Source: Balanoglossus misakiensis (Eukaryota > Hemichordata). Taken from it: a DNA stretch of 64,000 bases. The position numbers and the translations under genes were made by a program. A model generated the notes under the pieces. It was not told the origin of the DNA, did no database searches, and saw only the letters and a program-made list of their open reading frames with translations. Shown here in pieces: positions 24,701 to 35,076 of this stretch. The stretch lies in the NCBI GenBank assembly GCA_040954595.2, contig CM082584.2, positions 12,028,001-12,092,000 on the forward strand, read 5' to 3'. Each line of letters begins with the position of its first letter. The first letter of the stretch is position 1.

Positions 24701-25619
24701 AGAGTGTTTTAATGTAAAAAATGCTTGGATTTGTGATCTGATGGTCGTGTAATCAAAGGCCGGTTGGTGTCAGAGGTTCAGATGGGGAAAGTGCAGCAAA
24801 TCTCATCTGTCTGAAGCACACTAAACAAAACTTTTCCCATTTTCCTCTACACTTTTCCCATTAGGTGTTACAACCAAATGGGGTCAGGGTATCAGCTTAC
24901 GTTTCCGGGGCAACCACAACTGAGAGATGGTGGTGTCAAGAAAGGTAAACTGCCAAGTATAAACATCAACACAGAGCAGAGGACAGGCAACAAGAAGGTA
25001 ATTATCCCTCTCCCAAGTTGTGGTTGATTTCACATATTGCCAGTGGTGATTCTACAGTGAGGTCACCCGCCATCAAACACTGCATCGTACATTCCAGAAG
25101 AATGCCTCCATCCAAGCCACAAAACTCCCAACCTCCTCTATCTTTTTTTCCTTTCTTCAGGTGACGCTGGTTCAGAATCTTGAGACGTTTGGCATCGACC
25201 CCAAATCATTTGCGCACAAAGTTCAAGTCGGGGTCGCGGCAAGCACCGCCATCAGTGCAATAGCGGGAAAGACGACTGGATCACAGGTCCTCATCCAAGG
25301 CAATCAAATCAACTATGTCGCCCAGTTGCTTCTAGGTAGGAAAGGTTTCTGTCAAACTCAGGAATTCCTGTTGGTCACATGCCTTTTGGGACTAAAGAAT
25401 CCTGCCAATACCAGAATGTGCAGTACCAGGATGTACGACCTACTTTATAGTACATGCAAATGTCAAGCCTATGCCTACAGCAACTGAGTCATAAACTGAT
25501 AATTTATTACACCTGTCACATATGTCTTTCTACCTTCTGTTGCAGACGAATATAAAATTCCTAAAAAGTACGTCCAGGGATTAGAAAAGGCCCCCAAGTC
25601 GGGAAAGAAGAAGAGATGA
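21537..25619 (+). CDS. EIF2D: Eukaryotic translation initiation factor 2D (ligatin), 604 aa
   Basis: Cytoplasmic factor that delivers tRNA to the 40S P-site without GTP and helps recycle 40S subunits. Thirteen GT-AG exons: 21537-21592, 21804-21994, 22095-22178, 22305-22503, 22597-22904, 23076-23193, 23341-23490, 23607-23759, 24161-24241, 24606-24698, 24865-24997, 25161-25335, 25546-25619. The frame totals 605 codons including stop; human eIF2D has 584 residues. The N-terminus MFHKPFRVKSNTTIKGSDRR and the following pre-PUA/PUA region (about residues 1-175, with GVVPPPEGLPQVKKNDVCAI) are characteristic. A variable acidic Ala/Glu-rich stretch (about 185-275, mostly exon 5) follows. Then come a winged-helix/SWIB-MDM2-like region (about 400-475) and a C-terminal SUI1 domain (about 505-590, with VTLVQNLETFGIDP) ending in a basic tail. 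Transcription probably starts in the promoter shared with SPEF2. Confidence 0.95.
21652..21770. repeat. GAT/ATC trinucleotide microsatellite in EIF2D intron 1
   Basis: Long (GAT)n tract interspersed with ATCATGAT palindromes, so both strands read as GAT/ATC repeats. Long open frames across it (Asp/His or Ile/Met runs) are artefacts of the repeat. Confidence 0.9.
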
Positions 25620-25667
25620 CATCGTTTTCTGATTTTAACACTCTATGTATTATTTCCTAGGGTTTCC

Positions 25668-25673
25668 AATAAA
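25668..25673 (+). promoter_or_regulatory. Poly(A) signal for EIF2D
   Basis: AATAAA lies 49 bp after the EIF2D stop codon, implying a very short 3' UTR. Confidence 0.75.
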
Positions 25674-25955
25674 CTTTAGTCTATTTATAGAGCACATGAT
25701 GGTGTGTTTGTTGTATTGAGTGATGATGGAACAGAGTGAGAGTCATAAATATACATTATATTATGTGCGACACAAATACTTCCACCCACAAGGGAATATG
25801 ATCCACTGTCACATGACCCAGTTTGGGTACTACAGTGTATGGTTGTGATCATAAACATTGCATTAGCATACATTGTCATTCCTGGGAGTTTCAGCATTGC
25901 AATAAAATGCAGGTCAGGGCAGGACCTTGTCCAATGCAACTAATACGAGTTTGGT

Positions 25956-26427
25956 CGGGAATCGATTGTTCGGACGTGTGAACGAGAGGATTAGCTGAAG
26001 GATGCGCATTATGGTCACGTGACCATCTTAGAGTTGCGCTTTTTCCTTGGAAGCAAGAGATTTTCCCGATATGTTAGTTATGTTTCAAGTATAATCCGAT
26101 TCTGTACATTAAATTCATTCGACATGTTTTTAAAGACAAGGGAAGTGCACATTTTGCGTATCAAATCGCTTCTTGTAGCACTCACGGGCGTTGTAATTTT
26201 CAACTGTGGATTGTAGGCATTTCTGGGACCCGCCCGCTTTATTTTCTAACCCCCATTTCGATGTTTTTTTCTCGATAAATGTTACCAAAAGCTATGTATG
26301 TTAACTCCAATATATAAGGTGTTAGGCAACTATATCGAAAATGAATTTTCTATTATACTTGTGTGCAGAAATCGGTCATTTGCATCGATGTTTGATTTCA
26401 CACGTCCGAAAAATGGCCGATTCCCGA
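25956..26427. mobile_element. Inverted-repeat element of about 470 bp, type unknown
   Basis: The left arm at 25956-25981 (CGGGAATCG then ATTGTTCGGACGTGTG) is matched in inverse orientation by 26400-26427 (CACACGTCCG...CGATTCCCG), with a small indel. The interval encloses a segment repeated at 50117-50279. No clear target-site duplication or coding sequence is seen. It could be a non-autonomous transposon or an unrelated palindrome. Confidence 0.45.
26132..26280 (+). repeat. Dispersed repeat, copy 1 (shared with 50117-50279)
   Basis: About 150 bp nearly identical to 50117-50279, including an uninterrupted match of more than 50 bp starting at AAAGACAAGGGAAGTGCAC. Both copies end near CTCGATAAAT. 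The two differ by small indels, so they are related interspersed copies. Confidence 0.85.
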
Positions 26428-29400
26428 ACGTCTTTCTTGAAGGAAGTACATGTAGGACGTGTGTGCATCTCATGCGGAGCAAGAACGCTGGTGGGACGAC
26501 CTATTTCGGATACACATACGGAGCAGCTGTCGTGTTGGCTGGTACATTGACAGCTAACATTGTTCGCGTGTCCCAAATATAGTAAAATATAGTATTATAT
26601 TGAGAAACCGCATCATACCATCTGGACGACTGAAAATAAAGGTTGGATACCATCGTATCTTTCCATGTTTCGATATTAAATACACAATGCAAACACAATT
26701 CTCGTGTAGTTTAACGCTCGATAAATTACGCACGCGACACTCGTTTTTACGCCCAAGCGAAGTGGTTCGGAGGGTATAGGAAAATACTAGTGTTTAATTT
26801 ATTTAACTGGGGTGTTTCCAGTGATGTTGATTTTTTTATGTAAGCGCCTGTACGGATGTAACGAAAAGCTGATAAAATTTGCTTTATCAACTATGCTTCG
26901 AAGAAAAACTTACAATTGTCGAAAAATTATTGCTTCCATATCCATTTCCTCCAGCTCCCCCAAATGTTAAATGTGTTATACGTACGCTACCACCTTGACT
27001 ATTTTAAACTGACATACGGACATTAAAGTTAGGCACATAACCGTGAGGTACTGGTATGTATTGAAGAAGTCGGGAGGCTAGTGATCTATATCTCACGAGG
27101 ATTTGCCTACAGCAAAATCGTTTAATAGCCCCCTCCCACACAGTTGAAGGTTCTACCCTTGCTTCAGGGTTAGTCACGTTCGCATACACATGTGAACCAC
27201 CAATTTTACGTATTTAGACTCTGCAGACGGCCCTGACGGGGCGGTGTGTTGGTGGAGCTATTTTATTCAACCACAACACGGGTCAGCAAACCACTTTGGT
27301 GTGACGGTTTGATTTCTGCAGTACAATAGGCCCACAGGTGAGCACTCAACTATACACAGTGTGCAGATAACACATTTTCCATCATTAACTAAAATTTCAT
27401 GGAGGTAAGGAAAGTTGTGAAGCATCAAAGAAAACGAATGATCAGTTGCGCCTGGTACTATACACCAGGATATGATGGTCAAACCAGGTACAGAAATTTC
27501 AAGACCGTGATAGGTTGCATCATAGTTGCATCCGGTAGCTGTGTGTACTCATGGTGTACTCGACCTGTTGAGTAAGTCGGTTCGTGGCCGTTGTTCAGGG
27601 CGTGACGGTATTGGCGGGTTGATATGGGTTGGTATAGATATTGACAAACCGGCAGGAGTATTACCAACTATATCATCAAATTGCCAGGGACAAAACTTGG
27701 GAGAAAAGTTTTTCTTATGCGATAAGGGCTTACAGGAACAACTGTCGGACACTGTAGGTCTGCTTTTTGTCGTGAGTTCAACTTTCTGTTCATTGACCTG
27801 CTTTACTACTGTGGTATCTCCCAAGCCAGAGTGCAAACGGAAATCCTGCGGGTATCGTACTCATGGGGTTTCAGGAAGTACGTGCGCATGGTCTAGCCGT
27901 GTGCTTTTAGATTAAAGGGGGAGTGGTTAATCCCCACTGAGATATCGCAAAGTGCAGAAACTATGTTGAAAATTCACAAAAAAGTAAACAAGGTCGACAC
28001 CCTCACTTTTTCCTCCAAAGCAAGTGGCCACTATTTGAACCAATCTTTGAAAACGGGAGCCTCCGTTCAAAATGGTGGGATATCATATATGTGAGCCAGC
28101 CACGAAAGAAACGATTTAATACGCTTTCATGTCCAAAATATTTCAAAATCCGGAACAGTCTCGTCACATGACAGAGACAAGGAGAAATGCACGTATGGCA
28201 GCGATGACTAAACGGGTTATGTCGTCGACGTCGCTATTATTCTGAGGCAAGCCCAACAACACAAACCACGTGATATCCGGATCGCACCGGTACGCACCGT
28301 CCAACCTCAGGCGCCGCGCCATATAAACATACATGATATCTATAGCTGCACAGTAGTCACAACAGAACGAGGCTGAGCAATAGAATCTATCATTTACACC
28401 AAAGAAACTACCGAGGCGCGTCGGACGACAAATCCGTAAGTACAATCTCTACCAAAACCTCAGTACCGACAGCATTATTGGCCGGTCATCTTCAATATGA
28501 CTTGTCATCATAAGTGATGACTTAAAAGACATATTTTTCCAGAACTGTTTTTCCCAATAATGATATTTTATTATTGAACAAATTCCTACCACTTTGCATT
28601 GTGAAAAAGTAATATCAACGTTTTAGCGCCTTCTCCGACTCTCTGTGCCTGAAATATTTGATAAACAAAGTGTTGTTCCCTGAGAACCTGCGCAAAATAC
28701 GGATACTGGATCGTCTATTGCGACTTGCGTTCGTCAACCAGACATGCGCAAAATACACAGCCTTTTCAAACCTTCATCTGCCGCATAGTGGTATAATGAT
28801 GTTATTGTCACATGATCGTAGAGAACTAGTTTTCGGTCAAAGACCCGTGTGTCACTGTTCTGCTAAAGTGTATCGCGGGAGAAAGTGAGACTCTCTTGTT
28901 CGGCTCACCTAGTCTAGAATTTTCCTGTTCGGCTTAGCCTTGTTTTTTTTCTCATTTGGCACCATTCTTGACCATGCTTTACAAACAAGTCATGCATGCG
29001 TGCTTATGTGTGACCGAAACCATCGTCAAAACAACGCGTGTTTGAGTTGCGCTGCACTTGAAGGTATGAAAGTCCGTTCACTGTGCTAAGATCTCAATGA
29101 ACCGCGTAATTAATAATTCTCCATATTCGTGGTTTTATTCCTCGTCTGTGGAACAACGCTATAAGCCACAGTCACGTGTAAACTGGATAGCCGTCTTGGG
29201 GGATAGACTGCGCTATGTCTTAGAAATATTCCACCAGAAATGTGCCTCCGCCCAATGGGGGGAGGGGGAGAGATGTGGCTCTGACTGCACGTGCTGTGCG
29301 TAATAAGACTACGTATAAATCGCCCTTGCCCTTCGTTAGAAAAGTCGTTGAACCAACAAGGTTACGTTCAGGTTTGCACATAAATATCGACAATAACGCT

Positions 29401-29518
29401 TAATAGATAGTATTCTCCCCTGCAAATTCAATATGGCGAGGTAATTAGTACCACTTAGCCTTTATACAGGGGTCCTAACAACGAATGATAAACATTGAAT
29501 ACAGGCATTATATGTGCT
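26428..29518. other. Intergenic region without a recognised gene
   Basis: Scattered short open frames on both strands show no family resemblance and no consistent splice structure. The longest overlap each other near 27526-27915. No RNA gene or clear transposon protein was seen. Confidence 0.55.
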
Positions 29519-29870
29519 AGTACGACGTGACACTTTCCATCATTGCTGAATGAATAATCTTGTTGACGTCATCTTATTAGAAGGCCAAGTCGCTGTCGGG
29601 GTCCACCTATATTATAAATGGAGTAGCAATGGAATTATAAAAAAATCATGAGTCAACAATTCTGTGTTGCTACCAGGAATTGTAAGAATTAACCCCCTCC
29701 CCCCATTTCACATTTGAAGACGAGCCTAGATCAGTTTCAACCTTGACGTCAATGTATAGTACGACTTGTCGTTGAATTGTTGATCTTCTTGATGCGGACG
29801 TCATCTTATAAGAAGTTCAAATCGCGGGCGGGGTCTGCTCATGGTGAATGAGTTGGAAAAAAACACCTCA
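29519..29870. repeat. Diverged tandem duplication carrying CRE sites
   Basis: A segment starting TAGTACGAC near 29519 is repeated, diverged, about 238 bp further on from 29757. The shared block includes GACGTCATCTTAT-AGAAG and a CGGGGTC motif. Perfect TGACGTCA palindromes occur at 29564-29571 and 29744-29751, and a near-CRE lies in the second copy at about 29798. It lies 0.5-0.9 kb upstream of the triple-UBL gene's promoter and may act as an upstream response element. Confidence 0.5.
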
Positions 29871-30380
29871 TGTAAACAAATTACTGTGAGGCATTTGCTT
29901 TCAGACTGGTATGTGAATATCGATGTTGGCTTTTGAACAACGACTGATTTGCGTAAATATAGTTGGAAACTTTGTAAGATGGCCCGACACTAAAAGACAT
30001 ACCAATAACCAAAATAACGTTTAGGGATTTTGTATTTCTGGTGTAGGTCTAAGTACAACTTTAACGCGATTCCGCGTGTTTTATTGAGCGAATGTCAAAC
30101 TGACTTCTCATATTACAGAAATAACCAAGACAGTGTCAAAGGATCGAGGCTTTATGTCTATCTGTTTATACTCTTCAAACTGTAAAATGTCTCATTTTGG
30201 TTAGCCTTCGACCTATGGTCAAAATTTGGTGGCATTTTCACCCGACATAGTAATCTTATCCGCAGCCCCTGTTTGTTTATTTATTTTCAGTTGCTGCGCG
30301 CTGTATTCAAACCTGTTGAGAACTAACCGAAAGTATTGTCGACTCTTTTTCAGGTAATACATATCCGAATAGTTATCGAC

Positions 30381-30416
30381 TGACGTCATCGCCAGAGAGG
30401 GCGTTGCGCATATAAA
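30381..30416 (+). promoter_or_regulatory. CRE plus TATA core promoter of the triple-UBL gene
   Basis: TGACGTCA at 30381-30388 is followed 22 bp later by TATAAA at 30411-30416. A TATA here predicts transcription starting near 30440 and a 5' UTR of about 130 nt before the ATG at 30574. The CRE/TATA spacing is typical of stimulus-induced genes. Confidence 0.65.
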
Positions 30417-30573
30417 CAAAGTCACGCGACGTAGTGAAGGTCATATCGCCTCGCAAAACTGTCAACAAAGCTGATTGCACAAAAGAGTGAAAGTGTGTGG
30501 TAGAGATAAGGGCGAGAGTCGACTGCGTCATTGTAGTTTCGTACGGGGGAAATTCGCACAAGAGTACCCGGCG

Positions 30574-31368
30574 ATGCTTTGCGAGGACATATCGCAGCAA
30601 GCGGTCGCCCCGGTCAGTGTGACCGTGATCACACAGTGGGGCGATGAATTCCCGTTCACCATCACCGACAAAAAAGTCGTGGACGATGTCAAAGCCCTGG
30701 TGGAGAAGAGAACCGGGGTAGAACGCTGCAACCAGATGTTGACACTGGACGGCCACCGGGTTCGCAGCAGCGACAGTTTAAAGAGCCTTGGAGCGAACCC
30801 GGATAGCTGCTTTCGGGTCTATGCGGGGAGAGACTCGCAGGGCAGCATAAAACTGCGGCTAAGGAGTCTGGCGGCCGACGAGAAATGTCTGCAAGTAGAT
30901 CCCATGCAAACAGTGCTGGAGTGTAAAGAGTTGTACGAAGAGAGAACGGAGATACCGTGGAGCCAAATAGAGTGCGTTTACGATGGACAGATCATGGAGA
31001 ACAATTTGACTCTCCTGGACTACAAAGTCACAGCCTCCTCCATCGTCCATGTCGTTTTCAGACACTTTCCAATCTTCATCTGGACGCAACAGCACAAGTT
31101 CTACAGCATGCGAGTGAACGCCAAAACCACGGTTTTGGAAATCAAGGCGAAAATCTACGAACACGAAGGCGTGGAAATTAAAGAGCAACGGCTGGCGTAC
31201 AGAGATTTTGAAATGGAAAACGACATGGAACTGGCGTATTACCATGCTGCCAAACCCAACGCCGTGTTTCGTCTTTTATTGAACGGGGTGCCTTTGCCTA
31301 CGGGCGATCAGCGCAGTGATGTCGCTCGGAAAAAAGCTACCGAGCCGGAACAGTGTACAATCCTCTGA
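30574..31368 (+). CDS. Three tandem ubiquitin-like domains with C-terminal CaaX box, 264 aa, intronless
   Basis: Single-exon gene. The first ATG after the predicted start site gives 264 residues; an in-frame TTG 99 nt upstream is ignored. Three ubiquitin-like modules span about residues 13-84, 91-163 and 165-236. The second is clearest: YDGQIMENNLTLLDY aligns with ubiquitin's FAGKQLEDGRTLSDY loop. The third has VNAKTTVLEIKAKIYEHEGV, the ubiquitin-type strand 2/helix 1. No module ends in Gly-Gly. The protein instead ends in Cys-Thr-Ile-Leu after a short basic stretch, a CaaX box whose final Leu predicts geranylgeranylation. It is therefore probably a membrane-tethered adaptor and not a conjugated modifier. 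Multi-UBL inducible proteins (ISG15, OASL) and the prenylated single-domain UBL3 are distant analogues; orthology is not claimed. The CRE/TATA promoter and AU-rich 3' UTR suggest rapid induction. Confidence 0.85.
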   Translation: MLCEDISQQAVAPVSVTVITQWGDEFPFTITDKKVVDDVKALVEKRTGVERCNQMLTLDGHRVRSSDSLKSLGANPDSCFRVYAGRDSQGSIKLRLRSLAADEKCLQVDPMQTVLECKELYEERTEIPWSQIECVYDGQIMENNLTLLDYKVTASSIVHVVFRHFPIFIWTQQHKFYSMRVNAKTTVLEIKAKIYEHEGVEIKEQRLAYRDFEMENDMELAYYHAAKPNAVFRLLLNGVPLPTGDQRSDVARKKATEPEQCTIL

Positions 31369-31530
31369 AAAGGTGACCTCATTCCTGGTTCACACAGCGC
31401 CAGCAATTCGTGTCGATTGCGCCACGCCATCATGATGGTGTCACTTCCCGATATAAACATCTGACGTAGCATTTACACAAAGGGTTGGAGACAATTCTTG
31501 TTTTTCAAGCTGCAAATTGCACAAGTCCAG

Positions 31531-31570
31531 TCTATTTATATATTTATTTATTAATTTATTAATTTATTTA
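31531..31570 (+). promoter_or_regulatory. AU-rich element in the triple-UBL 3' UTR
   Basis: Overlapping ATTTA pentamers and TTATTTAT-type nonamers begin about 165 nt after the stop codon. Such elements make mRNAs short-lived. With the CRE promoter this suggests an immediate-early-like transcript. Confidence 0.6.
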
Positions 31571-31937
31571 CTGACTATCTGAACAAAATGTCATGCGATT
31601 TGACTTCCGTCTGACACGCACAAAAATTAAATTCTGAAGACGATGTGGTATTGTTCATATTTTACATACCTCACATGGTAATATATACTATTGTTTTTAA
31701 ACATGTGGTATACTATTATAATGTAATGGCGATAGTTGATATTTTGTATGCCATCTCATTCACGAACAAAATGTAGGTCAAATGGTATTGATTGATTTTT
31801 TCAGGGTGTACCTTAAGTTTTTAGACATTCACCAAATTTCTATTCCGCCGGGAATTTGTTATGTACATATTTGTCGAGAGACACCCAACAGCACAATCTG
31901 ATTATTGGCCTAATCAGCAGGTGTAGAGTTGGGCGCC

Positions 31938-32000
31938 AAGACAGGGAACAGAACAGCCAAGAGAGAGAACAGAACAGCCAAGACAGAGAACAGAACAACC
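31938..32000. repeat. 21-bp tandem repeat, three copies
   Basis: Units begin AAGACAGGGAACAGAACAGCC, AAGAGAGAGAACAGAACAGCC and AAGACAGAGAACAGAACAACC. No function is apparent. Confidence 0.85.
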
Positions 32001-33257
32001 AAAACAATCATGAAAGCTATAAGACAGCTCCTAACTCTACATCTGATTTTCATCAGATTGCCCGACAGCATTGCCAAACCTTACCACAGAGGAGCAATTC
32101 GTCTGATGGAAGCGTTTTGCGTGGCCATTTTAGAGATGATTGTTCTAAGAATTGAACGAAATAAGCGCACAAGCCTGGGAAAGCCATCTCAGTGACGTCA
32201 TTGTTATGTAAATATGACAAAATGCCTGTCCAGAGACGATGACGTCTCCTAGTGACGAAACGCACAAGTTGTACTCTTTTTAACTAAATGCACAAAAATA
32301 ATTAAAACGCACAAAAAGACAAGTAGCCAAGTATTATTACATGGATTTTCAAGACACCGAATTGAATACAGACAAACAACAATTGACGAAGGCATCCGTA
32401 CTGGATACAGCCTGGTGTCTGGTCTTTATAAAACAATTAAATAAAATTTGATAAACGTGATTCTTATATTCTGAGTGGTCAAGTTAGTTATTACAACTAT
32501 TATTCTGATCTTGAATATATTGAATAGTGATCGGTAATTTATTAATTTTATTGTTTGCAGTTTTGTTGGGAATTTTGAATTGATTCATGGTGATGTGTAT
32601 ATATATTTCATGTTTATCGTGTTTTTTTTATTTATTTTACTGTTCAATAAATGTTATTTGATGTGCTAATCAGCATCTTAAGTGCGTTTTCTTCAATAAC
32701 AAATGGATGCAAAACGACAAGTACACCGCTGGGAGGTAGTTGTTTGCACACACGACTGTACCTTACATTCTACGCTGCGAGGCTGATCATTTGAAACTAC
32801 GGATAATTTGAACCCAATAATAGATTGGTGTTAATTTCACACGGCGAGATATTATCCATGGAGCAACTCTCGTAGCCTGGCAATTTGCCAGGGGGGCATC
32901 CATCTTTGATAGATTATTTGAATAAGTGAAATAGAAGTCGTAACTCTTATGGAACTTTCTCTGTGTACTTTGTATAATTGCGTCACTGGGGATTCGGTCA
33001 CGGTGACCTTGACCAGAATTTCGCGTTATAGCACAACAACCACAGAATTTGATATCAGTGGAGAACGCATGGAATAATTGTATAATTATAATATACGTGC
33101 TCTTCTTTCAGCCTCTTTCGTCTCTTAGTATTTTCAAATGGCAATTTCAAGCCACAGTGACACATAATCGTACAACTCTACTGAGATGACCACCTTTGTA
33201 AGAGAAGAAAAACATTTGCCTCCTCACACAATTACTCCATTCATCAATTTAGAAATC

Positions 33258-33263
33258 TTTATT
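33258..33263 (-). promoter_or_regulatory. Poly(A) signal for the bZIP gene
   Basis: AATAAA on the minus strand, about 180 bp beyond the stop codon of the NFIL3-like gene. Confidence 0.6.
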
Positions 33264-33438
33264 GAACCCAGAGACAATCCACTGTGTATAATTTCACACG
33301 TAAAATATTGAAGAAATGGCCAGAACAATCTACAAAAAAATTCTACATTTAAATACAATAATATAAATAATTCTGCTTGAAAGACGACGAGAGTTCTTGG
33401 CCTAGATTAAAAGAAAATAAAAATTATTTAAAGCACGT

Positions 33439-34453
33439 TTAATGAGGAGAGCTTGAACTGGAAGTAAAGGCGTTGGCGCGTGGAGACGGGGGCAAACGGG
33501 GTCTGGGAGTGAAGAAGTCCGCCGGGTTCTGAGTACCAATTGTTCGGTCGTGGTGTGCACGCGATGGCAAGACATGGTACGGCAAAACCGATCGGGTGCC
33601 AGCCAGGAGGTAGTCTTGGACGCTCGCCATCTGTATCATGGATGCTTGTCGTTGAAGCGCCAATAGTTGTGATCTCAGGGCGTTGTTCTCAGCCGACATT
33701 TCGAAAAGTTTACATTCCATCATCGCTTCGCGCAGTTGTCTCTTTTCCCGGGACTTTTTGGCAGCTTCGTTGTTCTTCCGTCTCCTCTCCCAGTATGTGT
33801 TGTCTTTCTTCTCGTGGGGGACGAGCTGTCGCCGACGTCTGCACCCTTTGGTGCTTGAAAACGGTTTTGTAGGGATGCCGTGCTGTACGAGGGTCTGGCG
33901 TTTTTCAGCATCGCTGTGAAGAGGAGTTTCAGGAGCACTCTCGTTTGGCCTTGTGGTGGCGCCGTACGCCAAGCTGCTCGCCAACATCAGGCTTGGAATT
34001 TGCGCAGGTCGATGCAACGTCGACAAAGATGGACCCAGGTGGCCTGCCATCGATGCTGTAATTGGCGGGAGCTGATAGAAGGATGCAGTCTCCGGCATAT
34101 TGACCAGCAGCCGGCCGGGGTTCGCTCTGCGCGCTCCAGCCTCCGCGGATTCAGAATCAAGCCTTTGCATCGTTAGTGAGTTCCTGTCGACGGACACAAA
34201 GCAGATAACGTCACGCGTTGCCACGATCACGGATAGACTAAAAAGCCCATCATGGTTTACACGCGCTGTGATGGGTGCGTGCCAAATTAAGCAAATCAAT
34301 ACAACCCAAATTATTTCAGAAACGGGAGTAAAACTAATAGTTTTGCCATATCCTGAAACACACAGACGCGTACACCTGTTAAATTTTGTCTTTCATCTTA
34401 AAAACCACTGCAGATGTGCATGACAGTGCAGGTAACTATTCGCTTACTTACAT
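33439..34453 (-). CDS. NFIL3/E4BP4-like basic leucine zipper transcription factor, about 248 aa
   Basis: Nuclear bZIP factor. The bZIP lies at about residues 125-185: an EKKDNTYWERRRKNNEAAKK basic region followed by heptad-spaced hydrophobics (CKLFEMSAENNALRSQLLALQ). The EKKD-YWE-RRKNNEAAK-SREKR signature is that of NFIL3, which binds TTAYGTAA and represses PAR-bZIP targets. Nearly all coding sequence is in one exon (33439-34183), as in vertebrate NFIL3. A good acceptor (GTCGACAG) precedes 34183 and a strong donor (GTAAGTAAG) follows CCAT at 34452. Splicing them forms ATG from AT (34453-34452) plus G (34183), giving MNSLTMQRL; otherwise translation starts at the in-frame ATG at 34170 (243 aa). 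The Pro/Ser-rich C-terminus is unique. A minus-strand TATA box sits about 130 bp upstream of the split ATG. Confidence 0.85.
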
Positions 34454-34582
34454 GGAAACGTCCAAACTCCCGCAACTGAAACCAAAAACGTTGATTCGCT
34501 TCAGTCTTTGTGTCTGGTTGCAATAGCTGCCAATGCGGATGCCACCGAAGAAAACTGACGGTCTTGACTCCAGACTTGGGTC

Positions 34583-34590
34583 TTTTTATA
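34583..34590 (-). promoter_or_regulatory. TATA box of the NFIL3-like gene
   Basis: TATAAAAA on the minus strand predicts a start site near 34555 and a short first exon ending at 34452, consistent with the inferred split start codon. Confidence 0.6.
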
Positions 34591-35076
34591 AGCGCCGGTT
34601 GTCAGTTGTTTCAAAAACACCAATAAAAGCGTTTCCCATGCTTTTGTTTCATGTCAGTATATTCATTTGTTTCACAGTATACATTTAATATATTCCAATC
34701 TCTTTCATCGGCCATGTAAATATTCTTGGCAACATAACGTTCGGTTACGTTCAGAGATAGAGAAACGGTCGTAAGCCATGTCCTGACATGCCCGCGCGGT
34801 TTCCCCAACTTCGACGAGAGCAGGATCAACATTTACAGATCCTCATCAACGGAAAGGTTTAGACACGTGCGCGTGTCCGACTCATTGTCCATTGAAGATT
34901 CTTTGAATGGAAATTAAATGAGATCCAGAATGAATTCAATCGATGACAATGCCGTGCCAAAAGCGATTTAAAGGAGAGTGTGCACGGTTGTGAACAAAAC
35001 ACGATCAACAGACAATCATATGTATAATTGCCCTAATTTGACTTTCTGTATTGTGATATTTTTATCGTCAAGCGCA

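Larger units (their letters stand above)
31369..33438. other. Intergenic region between the triple-UBL and bZIP genes
   Basis: Holds the AU-rich 3' UTR of the UBL gene, a 21-bp tandem repeat, a CRE palindrome at 32193-32200 and the antisense poly(A) signal of the bZIP gene. No coding sequence was recognised. The 3' end of the UBL transcript is unclear: ATTAAA lies near 31625, and AATAAA occurs only much further on (about 32440 and 32645). Confidence 0.55.

Noticed and set aside
30475-30573. N-terminal extension of the triple-UBL protein
   Set aside because: It starts at TTG, not ATG. The first ATG at 30574 fits the predicted transcription start and leaves all three domains intact.
30373-31245. 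Antisense frames opposite the triple-UBL gene
   Set aside because: The sense frame has ubiquitin-like modules; the antisense frames have no recognisable domain.
34171-34299. N-terminal extension of the bZIP protein
   Set aside because: It starts at TTG and reads through a plausible intron; either the split ATG or the ATG at 34170 is more likely.
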